8,296 nucleotides of DNA, taken from contig CAIPNT010000032.1 of the NCBI GenBank assembly GCA_903866485.1, positions 1-8,296 on the forward strand, given 5' to 3'. Position 1 is the stretch's first letter. Each line of letters starts with the position of its first letter. The stretch is from an uncultured Micrococcales bacterium. Lineage in GTDB: Bacteria > Actinomycetota > Actinomycetes > Actinomycetales > Microbacteriaceae. Shown piece after piece: positions 1-6,586 of the stretch. The notes below the pieces were generated by a model. It was not told the DNA's origin. It was given only the letters and a program-made list of their open reading frames with translations, and made no database searches. The position numbers were made by a program, and so were the translations under genes.

Positions 1-110
1 AAAGGGCGACAGTGCAGGCATGCCACACTCCACTCATTGATTATCAGAGGGACGACATTGGCCCAAACAACACAAATTCGCTAGGCGAAGGTTCTGAGAA
101 AACTCTCAGG
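1..110. other. Intergenic tail downstream of lgt
   Basis: Non-coding tail between the lgt stop and the window edge. Apart from the hairpin at 87-119 I can support nothing here. On the minus strand an ATG at 37-35 opens a frame of 11 residues plus its Met (MSGVWHACTVAL) that runs off the window. It has in-frame TGA and TAA just upstream but no convincing Shine-Dalgarno sequence, and the residues do not resemble the start of a protein I recognise (for instance not GltB or pyruvate kinase, which can follow lgt in related bacteria). It may be the 5' region of the next gene, but that cannot be decided here. Confidence 0.4.
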
Positions 111-119
111 TTAGCCTTC
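87..119 (-). terminator. Hairpin at the lgt stop, possible operon terminator
   Basis: On the minus strand the sequence folds as an outer stem GAAGG (119-115) with CCTTC (91-87) and an inner perfect 6-bp stem CTGAGA (109-104) with TCTCAG (99-94) around a GTTT loop. The lgt stop codon (113-111) lies in the 5' bulge between the two stems. The position directly at the end of the last gene fits a transcription terminator or an mRNA-end stabilising structure. Against a classical intrinsic terminator, no clean T-run follows; the next bases are GCCTAGCGAATTTGTG. Because the inner stem is palindromic, a similar structure forms on the plus strand. Confidence 0.45.
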
Positions 120-1001
120 TGAGTCTACCGTATTTGCCTTTTCTTCAGCAGTTTTTGGCTCTTTTCCAGGCACATAAATCGAAGTCTCGAGGCCAGGGTG
201 GCGGCGAGATTGCATGTTCCAAATCACGATCGCTGCGAGGATGCTCACCAGCGCGCTCCAGATGTTGGTGCGCAGGCCAAGTATGACCTGGCTCGGGTCG
301 ATGCGAAGCGATTCGGTCCAGATTCGACCAACCGAATAGTAGGCAATGTAGATGGCAAACAGCTTGCCCCAGCGCAGTTCGAATCTCTTGTCAAGTGCAA
401 ACAAAACGACTACTCCGATTAGGCTCCAAATCATTTCATAGAGGAAGGTTGGCTGAAATAGCACGCCGGCTGGCAAACCAACCGGATAGGCCGGATTTGA
501 CGAGTCAATTTGAAGACCCCAAGGCAGGTCGGTTGGCACGCCAAAGAGCTCTTGATTGAAATAGTTGCCAAAGCGACCGAGCGCCTGAGCGAGCAGAACA
601 CCAGGTGCAACCGCATCCAAGAAAGACCAGAAGCGAACACCGGCGATCTTGCTGCCGATCCATGCGCCAACCAGACCAAAGGCGATCGCGCCATAGATGG
701 CTAGGCCACCCTCCCAAACGCGAAAAATCGCCGAATAGTCTGCCCCGTTATAGAAATAGTCGTTGAAGTGAGTAAGCACATGAAAGACTCGGCCACCGAC
801 GATGCCAAACGGTACGGCCCAGAGAGCAATATCGATGGCTACACCGCTGACTCCCCCACGCTTGGTTAGGCGGTGGTTGGCAATCCAGATTGCCAGGATG
901 ATTCCGAGCAGAATGAACAAGGCATAGAAGTGAACTCGAAACGGGCCGAGATCAAAATAGCTGATGCTTGGGCTTGGAATGCTGTCCAGAATGTGACTCA
1001 A
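111..1001 (-). CDS. lgt: Prolipoprotein diacylglyceryl transferase
   Basis: Integral membrane enzyme that moves the diacylglyceryl group of phosphatidylglycerol to the lipobox cysteine of prolipoproteins, the first step of lipoprotein maturation. The 296-residue product matches the family length and has about seven hydrophobic spans, the first around residues 24-42. The Lgt signature GRFGNYFNQELFG is at 142-154, with R143 matching the essential E. coli arginine. GGRVFH (69-74) and WEGGLAIYGA (96-105) are also family motifs, and the Arg in the ESLRIDPSQ region (about 233) probably corresponds to E. coli R239. The position aligned with E. coli H103 is Tyr here. The C-terminus (about 265-296) is a charged, probably cytoplasmic tail. 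The start is TTG, chosen because GGAGA lies 5 nt upstream and the N-terminus (SIPSPS...LGPF) matches the family. It is the last gene of the run, 28 nt after trpA. Confidence 0.96.
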   Translation of the reverse strand: MSHILDSIPSPSISYFDLGPFRVHFYALFILLGIILAIWIANHRLTKRGGVSGVAIDIALWAVPFGIVGGRVFHVLTHFNDYFYNGADYSAIFRVWEGGLAIYGAIAFGLVGAWIGSKIAGVRFWSFLDAVAPGVLLAQALGRFGNYFNQELFGVPTDLPWGLQIDSSNPAYPVGLPAGVLFQPTFLYEMIWSLIGVVVLFALDKRFELRWGKLFAIYIAYYSVGRIWTESLRIDPSQVILGLRTNIWSALVSILAAIVIWNMQSRRHPGLETSIYVPGKEPKTAEEKANTVDSEG

Positions 1002-1006
1002 GTTAA

Positions 1007-1011
1007 TCTCC
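1007..1011 (-). promoter_or_regulatory. Ribosome binding site of lgt
   Basis: GGAGA on the minus strand, 5 nt before a TTG codon at 1001-999. It supports the rare TTG start; the next Met in the product is near residue 190, so no ATG start is possible. Confidence 0.7.
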
Positions 1012-1029
1012 AGGTTGTCGTTTGTTGCT

Positions 1030-1818
1030 TTAGTTCTTCAGTTTTGCAGAAAGCTCGAGCACTTTTTCGGTAAGTTCTTCGATTCCACCCTGCGCATATG
1101 CTCGCACAAAAGCCGAACCAACGATGGCGCCATCCGAATAGCTATTCACCTCGAGCACCTGCTCGGCGGTCGAAATGCCAATGCCTACGGCGGTAGTTGC
1201 GGTTTGCGAAGCCTCGCGAACCTTGGCAACCACCTTTCGAGCGTTGGCGTCAACCTCGTCGCGTGCACCGGTGATGCCCATGGTTGATACAGCATAGACG
1301 AAGCCCCTGCTGAGGTCGCAGGCGGTTTTCATTCGCTCGGTTGATGAGCTCGGGGTGCCCAAGAAGACACGGTCGAGGTCATACTTGTCAGACACCTCGA
1401 GCCACTCGCGAGCCTCATCCGGAATCAGGTCTGGAGTGATCAGGCCTGCGCCTCCCGCGGCAGCCAGGTCGCGGGCAAAGTTTTCGACACCATACTGAAG
1501 CACCGGGTTCCAATAGGTCATCACGAGCACCGGTGTGTCAACTTCGGCGGTGATCGCCCTGACCGCATCGAAGGTTTGCTTTAGCTTAAAGCCGTTGCCA
1601 AGCGCCTCAAGAGTTGCCTCTTGGATGACCAATCCATCCATGACCGGGTCGCTGTAAGGCACACCGAGTTCAAGAACATCAACACCGTTCTTGCACATTG
1701 CAATAGATGCGTCAATTGAATCTTCAAGCGTCGGATAACCTGCCGGAAAATAGCCAATCAAAGAACCGTTGCCGGCCGCCTTATTGGCCTTCAACACCTC
1801 GGAGGTTCTGCTGGTCAT
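1030..1818 (-). CDS. trpA: Tryptophan synthase alpha chain
   Basis: Alpha subunit of tryptophan synthase. It cleaves indole-3-glycerol phosphate to indole and glyceraldehyde 3-phosphate and passes indole through a tunnel to TrpB. The 262-residue TIM barrel has the catalytic glutamate in LELGVPYSDPVMDG (49-62): E50 corresponds to E. coli E49 and D61 to D60. Further landmarks are GYFPAGYP (22-29), YWNPV (102-106), YAVSTMGITGAR (175-186), and the phosphate-binding GIGIST (212-217) and GSAFV (234-238). All expected residues are present, so it should be active. The ATG start directly abuts the trpB TAG stop (TAGATG) and is preceded by a strong AAAGGAGG inside the trpB end, which ties its translation to trpB, as suits an alpha2-beta2 complex. 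Confidence 0.97.
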   Translation of the reverse strand: MTSRTSEVLKANKAAGNGSLIGYFPAGYPTLEDSIDASIAMCKNGVDVLELGVPYSDPVMDGLVIQEATLEALGNGFKLKQTFDAVRAITAEVDTPVLVMTYWNPVLQYGVENFARDLAAAGGAGLITPDLIPDEAREWLEVSDKYDLDRVFLGTPSSSTERMKTACDLSRGFVYAVSTMGITGARDEVDANARKVVAKVREASQTATTAVGIGISTAEQVLEVNSYSDGAIVGSAFVRAYAQGGIEELTEKVLELSAKLKN

Positions 1819-3039
1819 CTAGGCCTCCTTTTGCGCGTCGAGCAGACCGAAATACTTTCCAGCGGTCTCCATGTCTTTGTCGCCGCGACCGCTGAGGTTC
1901 ACCAAAATCGAAGATCCAGCCGGCAACTCTTTTCCAAGCTTTACCGAGCCAGCAAGTGCGTGCGCGGTTTCAATTGCCGGGATAATTCCCTCTGTGCGGC
2001 TCAGTAGGCGCAGCGCATCCATGGCTTCGGCGTCTGAAATGCCTCGGTATTCGACGCGACCCAGATCTTTGAGCCACGAGTGCTCGGGGCCGACACCCGG
2101 ATAGTCGAGTCCGGCCGAAATCGAGTGGCTCTCCATGGTTTGACCATCTTCGTCTTGAAGCATATAACTGCGCGCACCATGAAGCACACCCGGACGTCCA
2201 TAGTTGAGGGTTGCTGCGTGACGGTCGGTGTCCATGCCGTCGCCAGCGGCCTCAAAGCCAAACATCTTGACCTCTTGGTCATCAAGAAACGCATGAAAAA
2301 GGCCGATAGCGTTCGAGCCGCCACCAACGCATGCTGCCAGTGCGGTTGGCAAGAATCCAAACTCGTCAAGCATTTGCTGACGGGCTTCGGTGCCTATCAC
2401 ACTGTGAAAGTCTCGAACCATGGTCGGAAACGGGTGTGGACCGGCAACGGTGCCAAGCAGGTAGTGGGTGTTTTCAACGTTGGCCACCCAGTCGCGAAGT
2501 GCCTCGTTAATGGCGTCCTTCAGCGTGCGGCTTCCGGTGGTGACCGGCACAACCTCTGCGCCGAGCAGCTTCATTCGGGCAACATTGAGGGCCTGGCGCT
2601 CGGTGTCTACCTCACCCATGTAGACCACACATTCGAGGCCAAACAGGGCCGCCGCGGTTGCGCTGGCGACACCGTGTTGGCCGGCACCGGTTTCGGCGAT
2701 GATGCGCGTCTTGCCCATGCGTTTGGTTAGCAGTGCCTGGCCAATCACGTTGTTGATCTTGTGAGAACCGGTGTGGTTTAAGTCTTCGCGCTTTAGAAAA
2801 ACGCGGATGTCATTGCCGCAGTGCTGAGCGAAGCGTTTAGCCTCGGTGATGATTGACGGGCGCCCGGTGTAGGTTCGGTGGAGTTCTGCCAATTCGGCAA
2901 CGAAGCTTGGGTCGGACTTGGCCTGGTTGTAGGTTGCTTCCAGCTCGTCGAGTGCAGCTATCAGCGATTCAGGAACAAAGCGACCACCGAACTCGCCAAA
3001 ATAGGGCCCGACTTGGCTGCGCAGGTTTTGTTCTGACAT
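1819..3039 (-). CDS. trpB: Tryptophan synthase beta chain
   Basis: Beta subunit of tryptophan synthase, a PLP enzyme that condenses indole with L-serine to give L-tryptophan. The product is 406 residues, normal for the TrpB1 class that pairs with TrpA. The PLP lysine is K94 in [11 protein letters not shown] (87-97, E. coli K87). The catalytic glutamate is E116 in AETGAGQHG (E. coli E109). The PLP phosphate loop is GGGSNA (239-244), with the monovalent-cation and COMM-domain region around [10 protein letters not shown] (311-320) and S383 in NLSGRGDKD (381-389). The N-terminus [14 protein letters not shown] is the usual beginning. The ATG start has AGGA 7 nt upstream that overlaps the trpC stop codon; the genes are separated by 9 nt. 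No missing residue was seen. Confidence 0.98.
   Translation of the reverse strand: MSEQNLRSQVGPYFGEFGGRFVPESLIAALDELEATYNQAKSDPSFVAELAELHRTYTGRPSIITEAKRFAQHCGNDIRVFLKREDLNHTGSHKINNVIGQALLTKRMGKTRIIAETGAGQHGVASATAAALFGLECVVYMGEVDTERQALNVARMKLLGAEVVPVTTGSRTLKDAINEALRDWVANVENTHYLLGTVAGPHPFPTMVRDFHSVIGTEARQQMLDEFGFLPTALAACVGGGSNAIGLFHAFLDDQEVKMFGFEAAGDGMDTDRHAATLNYGRPGVLHGARSYMLQDEDGQTMESHSISAGLDYPGVGPEHSWLKDLGRVEYRGISDAEAMDALRLLSRTEGIIPAIETAHALAGSVKLGKELPAGSSILVNLSGRGDKDMETAGKYFGLLDAQKEA
1824..1831 (-). promoter_or_regulatory. Strong Shine-Dalgarno of trpA inside trpB
   Basis: AAAGGAGG on the minus strand, 5 nt before the trpA ATG and within the last codons of trpB. It is the longest Shine-Dalgarno match in the window and fixes the trpA start. 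Confidence 0.8.
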
Positions 3040-3048
3040 GTAAATATC

Positions 3049-3828
3049 CTAAGAGGCGCTGGCTACTAAAAATGACTCGAGCATTGCTGCGGGGTCATTG
3101 GTGACCAATGCCTCGCCAACCAGGGCAACATCTGCTCCAGCCGATCGGTAGTGTGCAACGTCCTTGGCGGTGCGAACCGCCGACTCGGCAACCTTTATAA
3201 CACCATCGGGAATCAGGTGCACAAGCTTTGAGAATAGGTCTCGATCGGTTTCGAAGGTAGAGAGATCTCGAGCGTTGACACCAACCATTTTGGTATCAAG
3301 ATCGATGGCTCGCTTCAATTCATCCGAGCTGTGGGTTTCGATAAACGCGGTCATGCCAAGCTCTTCGCTGAATAACTTGAGTCGCTGGATGTCTTTTTGG
3401 GCGAGGCCGGCAACGATTAGCAAGACGATATCGGCTCCGGCAGCACGAGCCTCAAGAATCTGATATTCATTGGCGATGAAATCTTTTCGCAGCAGCGGCA
3501 CCGAAACTTCGGCTCGAACGGCAACAAGGTCTTGCAGCGAACCCTTGAAGCGACGCCCCTCGGTGAGCACCGAAATTGCGGAGGCTCCGTTGTCGGCATA
3601 GATCTTTGCCAGACCTGCTGGGTCGGCGATCTCGGCCATCTGACCCTTGCTTGGGCTGGCGCGCTTAACCTCGGCCAGAATCTTTATTTTCTCTGCGGGT
3701 GCCAACAAACTGAGAGCGTCGAGCGGTGCAATTTGCGAAAGTGCAGTCTTCTCTACCTGCGCCAAAGATAACGACTGGCGCCGTTCTTCGGCATCGGCTA
3801 TAGAACCCGCGAAGAGTTCGTCGAGCAC
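3049..3828 (-). CDS. trpC: Indole-3-glycerol phosphate synthase
   Basis: Closes the indole ring: 1-(2-carboxyphenylamino)-1-deoxyribulose 5-phosphate goes to indole-3-glycerol phosphate, the substrate of TrpA. It is a 259-residue monofunctional TIM barrel with no TrpF domain attached. Active-site residues map one for one onto the Sulfolobus enzyme: AEVKRASPSKG (52-62) gives E53 and K55, LLRKDF (112-117) gives the general acid K115, FIETH gives E164, VNARDL gives N185, and AESAV gives E215 and S216. The phosphate site GADVALVGEALV is at 231-242. The start is GTG at 3828-3826. It shares its G with the TAG stop of the preceding gene (TAGTG), and an in-frame TAA five codons upstream leaves no other start. 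The Shine-Dalgarno is weak (AAGAG, 10 nt away), so translation probably depends on coupling to the upstream small gene. Confidence 0.96.
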   Translation of the reverse strand: MLDELFAGSIADAEERRQSLSLAQVEKTALSQIAPLDALSLLAPAEKIKILAEVKRASPSKGQMAEIADPAGLAKIYADNGASAISVLTEGRRFKGSLQDLVAVRAEVSVPLLRKDFIANEYQILEARAAGADIVLLIVAGLAQKDIQRLKLFSEELGMTAFIETHSSDELKRAIDLDTKMVGVNARDLSTFETDRDLFSKLVHLIPDGVIKVAESAVRTAKDVAHYRSAGADVALVGEALVTNDPAAMLESFLVASAS

Positions 3829-4061
3829 TAGTGCTTGCTCTTAGAACCGTTTACGCCGTAGCCGGCGCGCTTAAGAATGAAGCCAAGAACAAGCCCGACC
3901 ACTGCAAGTGCAACCGATGCCCAAACGAAAGTTGGCTGGTCGAACCAGAACGCTAGTGTTCCTGTGGCGAAGGCAACCATGATTACGATGACCGCTGTCC
4001 ATGCTGCAACTGAATCGCCGTGACCTGAATCGCCTGCTGGAAGGTTTGCGTTGTTCGACAT
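3828..4061 (-). CDS. Small HGxxPAAW-type membrane protein of the trp operon
   Basis: A 77-residue protein of unknown function, recognised as the HGxxPAAW family found between trpE and trpC in many Actinobacteria. The family motif appears as HGDSVAAW (14-21), with Val replacing the usual Pro. Two hydrophobic spans follow (about 19-39 and 45-64), then a short basic tail KRAGYGVNGSKSKH, so by the positive-inside rule the C-terminus is probably cytoplasmic, with both termini inside. There is no signal peptide or enzymatic motif. The ATG start has AAAGG 5 nt upstream. Its stop overlaps the trpC GTG by one base, so it may gate trpC translation. It lies 47 nt after the other small membrane gene, the widest gap in the run and AT-rich. 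Function is not known to me; context suggests a link to tryptophan synthesis or transport but does not prove it. Confidence 0.85.
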   Translation of the reverse strand: MSNNANLPAGDSGHGDSVAAWTAVIVIMVAFATGTLAFWFDQPTFVWASVALAVVGLVLGFILKRAGYGVNGSKSKH

Positions 4062-4108
4062 GATTGCCTTTCTAAAAATCTAACTAAATCTTATCAATCT
4101 GTTGGCGC
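4062..4108 (-). other. AT-rich gap between the two membrane-protein genes
   Basis: This 47-nt stretch is the longest non-coding gap inside the gene run and visibly AT-rich compared with its neighbours. It carries the Shine-Dalgarno AAAGG (4071-4067) of the HGxxPAAW gene. I looked for an internal promoter but found no -35/-10 pair with acceptable spacing, and no clear hairpin. Confidence 0.4.
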
Positions 4109-4666
4109 TTATCTGCGCTGAGAGTCCCAAATGCCGATGGCATCTTTTGGCTCTTCGACTTTGCGTGATGACTGCGGAAGCTCGGTTTTTGACTCGCGCT
4201 TTGGCCACTTGCCTTCGCCAAGCAAAACTAAGACCTGCGTGGCAATCAAGAGTGCTAGGCCGGCTAAAAACAGGTATGGAGAGTTTTGTGTTGCGGTGGC
4301 GATGTTTTTAATGCCGTGCACGGCTGCAATGCCGGTTAGCTGTTCAACCTGCTTGGCCAGTGCACTCACATCTTGAACCTGAATGCGAGTGAAAACCCAG
4401 ACCAGGGTGACCAGATTTAGGGCACCCACCAAACCGGTAGTGATTTTGCGCGCCCAGGTGCCGACAAAGGCAACAGCAAGAAGTGCGGCAAAGTTCAACA
4501 TCAACAGAGCAGACAGGTTTGGATAGGTGGTCAGGCCGTCATAGCTAGAGAGAACTACCTTGTCACCGTTTGGATTCATCGACAGCGTGAACCAGTCTTG
4601 GCTTGCGCTCACATAGGCAAAGCCCGCAAAGGCAATCCAAAGTGCGAGAATTCTTGCTTTTTTCAC
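4109..4666 (-). CDS. Trp-operon-associated four-helix membrane protein (TIGR02234-like)
   Basis: A 185-residue integral membrane protein of the family annotated as tryptophan-biosynthesis-associated or trp-operon conserved hypothetical protein in Actinobacteria. Four hydrophobic spans are visible at about 5-22, 51-69, 74-93 and 130-149, separated by an external-type loop (23-50) containing SQDWFTL, and by a longer loop (95-129). The last 35 residues are polar and charged and end in DAIGIWDSQRR, similar to the conserved C-terminal end I recall for this family. No catalytic motif is recognisable and its biochemical role is unknown. The start is GTG at 4666-4664, 6 nt after the trpE stop and in the same frame as that stop, so no earlier start is possible. 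The nearest Shine-Dalgarno-like GAGAGG is 11 nt away inside trpE, so reinitiation after trpE is likely. Confidence 0.85.
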   Translation of the reverse strand: MKKARILALWIAFAGFAYVSASQDWFTLSMNPNGDKVVLSSYDGLTTYPNLSALLMLNFAALLAVAFVGTWARKITTGLVGALNLVTLVWVFTRIQVQDVSALAKQVEQLTGIAAVHGIKNIATATQNSPYLFLAGLALLIATQVLVLLGEGKWPKRESKTELPQSSRKVEEPKDAIGIWDSQRR

Positions 4667-4672
4667 GATGCT

Positions 4673-6199
4673 TTAGGCCTCTCGCCGGTTCATGTGATTG
4701 GCGGCGACCACCGCGCGCATCGGGGCTCCGGCCTTGGCGATGGTTTCGGCGTGCTCGGTCTCTGGCACCGAATCGAGCACTATGCCGGCTCCCGCCTGCA
4801 CGTGGGCCTGCCCGTCGCGAATGAATGCGGTGCGGATCGCAATGGCAACATCGGCGTTGCCGGCAAAGTCGAAATAGCCCACTACCCCACCAAAGATGCC
4901 ACGGTTCGAGGTCTCGAGCTCATCGATGATCTCGAGTGCGCGTGGTTTAGGTGCTCCGGATAGAGTGCCCGCCGGGAAGGTTGCGCGAAACACGTCAACC
5001 GGGGTTTGACCGTCACGAATATTGCCCTCGACGGTTGAAACCAGGTGCATGATGTGACTGAATCGGTGAATTTTCATGAACTCTATAACCGAAACCGAAC
5101 TTGGCTCACAAACCTTGGATAAGTCGTTGCGTGCCAGGTCGACCAGCATCAGGTGTTCGGCCTTCTCTTTGTTGTCTTCAAGTAGGCCTTCGGCGAGATC
5201 GAGGTCTTGCTCAGGGGTCGCTCCTCGAGGTCTAGAACCGGCAATCGGGTGCATCACGGCGTGCTTGCCGGTGACCGTAACCAGCGCCTCTGGTGAAGAG
5301 CCAACCACAGCATACTCGCCGTGTTCATCGGTGAAATTGAGCAGATACATGTAGGGGCTTGGGTTTAGGGCGCGCAGCACGCGATAAACGTCAAGGGGTG
5401 TGGCGCTCAGCTCGTGGTCAAAACGCTGCGACAACACCACCTGAAAAACGTCACCGATGCGCACGAAGTGCTTTGAGGCCTCAACGGTTGCCAAGAACTG
5501 CTCTTTGGTGTCGCGGCTCTTGGTTTGCGCCTGGGTGGTTAAATCAACATCGGCAAGCAACACCTGCGAAGGTTTGAATAGGTCGGCGCGCATTTGGTCG
5601 ATGCGAACCAGCGCGCTCTCATAGGAGGCCGCCAGGTCAAGTTTGTGCTCGACGAAGATGTTTGAAACCAACAGGATGCTGCTGGTGTGGTGGTCCATGA
5701 TGACCAGGTCTTGAAACATCGACATTGCCAGAGTTGGGCTGGCAAAGTCTTTTGCCGGTGCCGGGCCAAGCTTCTCAATTTCACGGATGACATCCCAAGC
5801 CAACAAACCGACGAGTCCGCTGGTAAGCGGTGGAACTCCCGGCAATGCCTCGGCGGTCCATGCCTGCTGAATCTGGTCAACGGCCTCGAGCACGGTTTCG
5901 GCCAACTGCTCTGATTGAGCAGGCAGTGGGCTGAGCCCCTCGGCAGAGTGCCACTGCACCTTTGAACCTTCGCTTTGCAGCAGGGTGCCGCGGTTGTTTA
6001 CGCCAACAAAGCTGTAGCGGGCCCAAACGCCCTGCTCGGCAGACTCGAGCAAAAAGCTTCCGGTCTTGTCGGCCGCTAGCTTCTCAAAGATAGACAGCGG
6101 GGTTTCGGTGGTTGAAAACAGGGTTTCGATAACCGGAACCACACGGTAGGTTTTTGCCAGCTCGGCCACATCAGTGAGCGTGTATTGCACTTTAGGCAT
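4673..6199 (-). CDS. trpE: Anthranilate synthase component I
   Basis: Large subunit of anthranilate synthase: chorismate plus ammonia (from the TrpG glutaminase) to anthranilate and pyruvate, the committed step to tryptophan. The 508 residues contain the feedback-inhibition site LLES (50-53) and NPSPYMY (279-285), indicating allosteric inhibition by tryptophan. The catalytic chorismate-binding half has GSSPEAL (300-306), PIAGSRPRG (318-326), VDLARNDL (353-360), [11 protein letters not shown] (382-392), [16 protein letters not shown] (406-421) and [18 protein letters not shown] (468-485). No TrpG domain is fused and no trpG or trpD is nearby. I chose the ATG at 6199-6197 because AGGGG lies 6 nt upstream. 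An in-frame ATG at 6217-6215 would add six residues (MTQGRQ) but has no Shine-Dalgarno. The chosen start overlaps the hisI end by 8 nt, so there is no space for a trp leader or attenuator. Confidence 0.97.
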   Translation of the reverse strand: MPKVQYTLTDVAELAKTYRVVPVIETLFSTTETPLSIFEKLAADKTGSFLLESAEQGVWARYSFVGVNNRGTLLQSEGSKVQWHSAEGLSPLPAQSEQLAETVLEAVDQIQQAWTAEALPGVPPLTSGLVGLLAWDVIREIEKLGPAPAKDFASPTLAMSMFQDLVIMDHHTSSILLVSNIFVEHKLDLAASYESALVRIDQMRADLFKPSQVLLADVDLTTQAQTKSRDTKEQFLATVEASKHFVRIGDVFQVVLSQRFDHELSATPLDVYRVLRALNPSPYMYLLNFTDEHGEYAVVGSSPEALVTVTGKHAVMHPIAGSRPRGATPEQDLDLAEGLLEDNKEKAEHLMLVDLARNDLSKVCEPSSVSVIEFMKIHRFSHIMHLVSTVEGNIRDGQTPVDVFRATFPAGTLSGAPKPRALEIIDELETSNRGIFGGVVGYFDFAGNADVAIAIRTAFIRDGQAHVQAGAGIVLDSVPETEHAETIAKAGAPMRAVVAANHMNRREA

Positions 6200-6584
6200 T
6201 TGGCGCCCCTGAGTCATCTGAGTCGGTCAATTCCACCGCGTTTTGAGCAATGTAAAGCGTGCTCACATCGAAGCAGGAATCGGCGTCGGTGTGGCAGGCC
6301 GGCCCGTTGGCGTGCACTTTGATTAACAGTGTGTCGGCATCGCAATCGGCTTCGATCGAAACCACCTGCTGGGTGTTTCCAGAGGTTGCGCCCTTGTGCC
6401 AAAGCTCTTGTCGAGATCGCGAGAAAAATACGGTTTCACCCAGATCGATGGTCTGCAGTAACGAGTCATGGTTCATCCACGCCATCATGAGAACTCGTCC
6501 GGTTGATGCGCTTTGAATAATCGCCGGAATTAGTCCCTGCTCGTTATAGCTCAGGCTGGTTACCGCTGATTTGTCGAATGGCAT
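6192..6584 (-). CDS. hisI: Phosphoribosyl-AMP cyclohydrolase
   Basis: Third step of histidine synthesis: opens the adenine ring of phosphoribosyl-AMP to give ProFAR. It is a stand-alone 130-residue cyclohydrolase with no fused HisE domain, as usual in Actinobacteria, where hisE is separate (its end is seen at 8214-8296). Family blocks are all present: RVLMMAWMN (30-38), [13 protein letters not shown] (53-65) followed by ATSGNTQ, then DCDADTLL (80-87) with the metal-binding D80, D82 and D84 plus C81, and [12 protein letters not shown] (94-105) with zinc-ligand candidates C97 and C104. The acidic tail after 118 is lineage-variable. The ATG start is 2 nt after the hisF TAA (TAACCATG), with GAG 6 nt upstream. 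The 3' end overlaps the trpE start, joining histidine and tryptophan genes. Confidence 0.96.
   Translation of the reverse strand: MPFDKSAVTSLSYNEQGLIPAIIQSASTGRVLMMAWMNHDSLLQTIDLGETVFFSRSRQELWHKGATSGNTQQVVSIEADCDADTLLIKVHANGPACHTDADSCFDVSTLYIAQNAVELTDSDDSGAPNA
6206..6210 (-). promoter_or_regulatory. Ribosome binding site of trpE inside hisI
   Basis: AGGGG on the minus strand, 6 nt before the ATG at 6199-6197 and within the last codons of hisI. It decides between two in-frame ATGs: the upstream one at 6217 is preceded by GACCGACTCAG, with no purine-rich match. Confidence 0.6.
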
Positions 6585-6586
6585 GG

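Noticed and set aside
1..37. Start of a following minus-strand gene at ATG 37-35
   Set aside because: Only 12 codons are visible, with no Shine-Dalgarno sequence and no family match; not enough to call a gene.
2001..2369. Minus-strand open frame of 122 codons in another frame of trpB
   Set aside because: It overlaps the conserved catalytic half of trpB out of frame; no sign of frameshift or dual coding.
2080..2730. Plus-strand open frame of 216 codons antisense to trpB
   Set aside because: It lies entirely inside trpB, has no recognisable domain, and its amino-acid make-up looks like a complement of trpB codons. TrpB is fully conserved across this stretch, so the frame is a shadow.
4069..4097. 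Possible internal promoter before the HGxxPAAW gene (TTGATA with TAGAAA 17 nt later)
   Set aside because: The -10 match is poor and would overlap the ribosome binding site, leaving almost no leader. AT-rich sequence alone is not enough.
4598..4963. Plus-strand open frame of 121 codons across the trpE end and the membrane-protein start
   Set aside because: It is antisense to two well-supported genes, has no Shine-Dalgarno or family resemblance, and is a by-product of codon bias.
6200..6217. Upstream ATG as start of trpE, giving six more residues
   Set aside because: No Shine-Dalgarno before it, whereas the ATG at 6199 has AGGGG 6 nt upstream. The longer version cannot be fully excluded.
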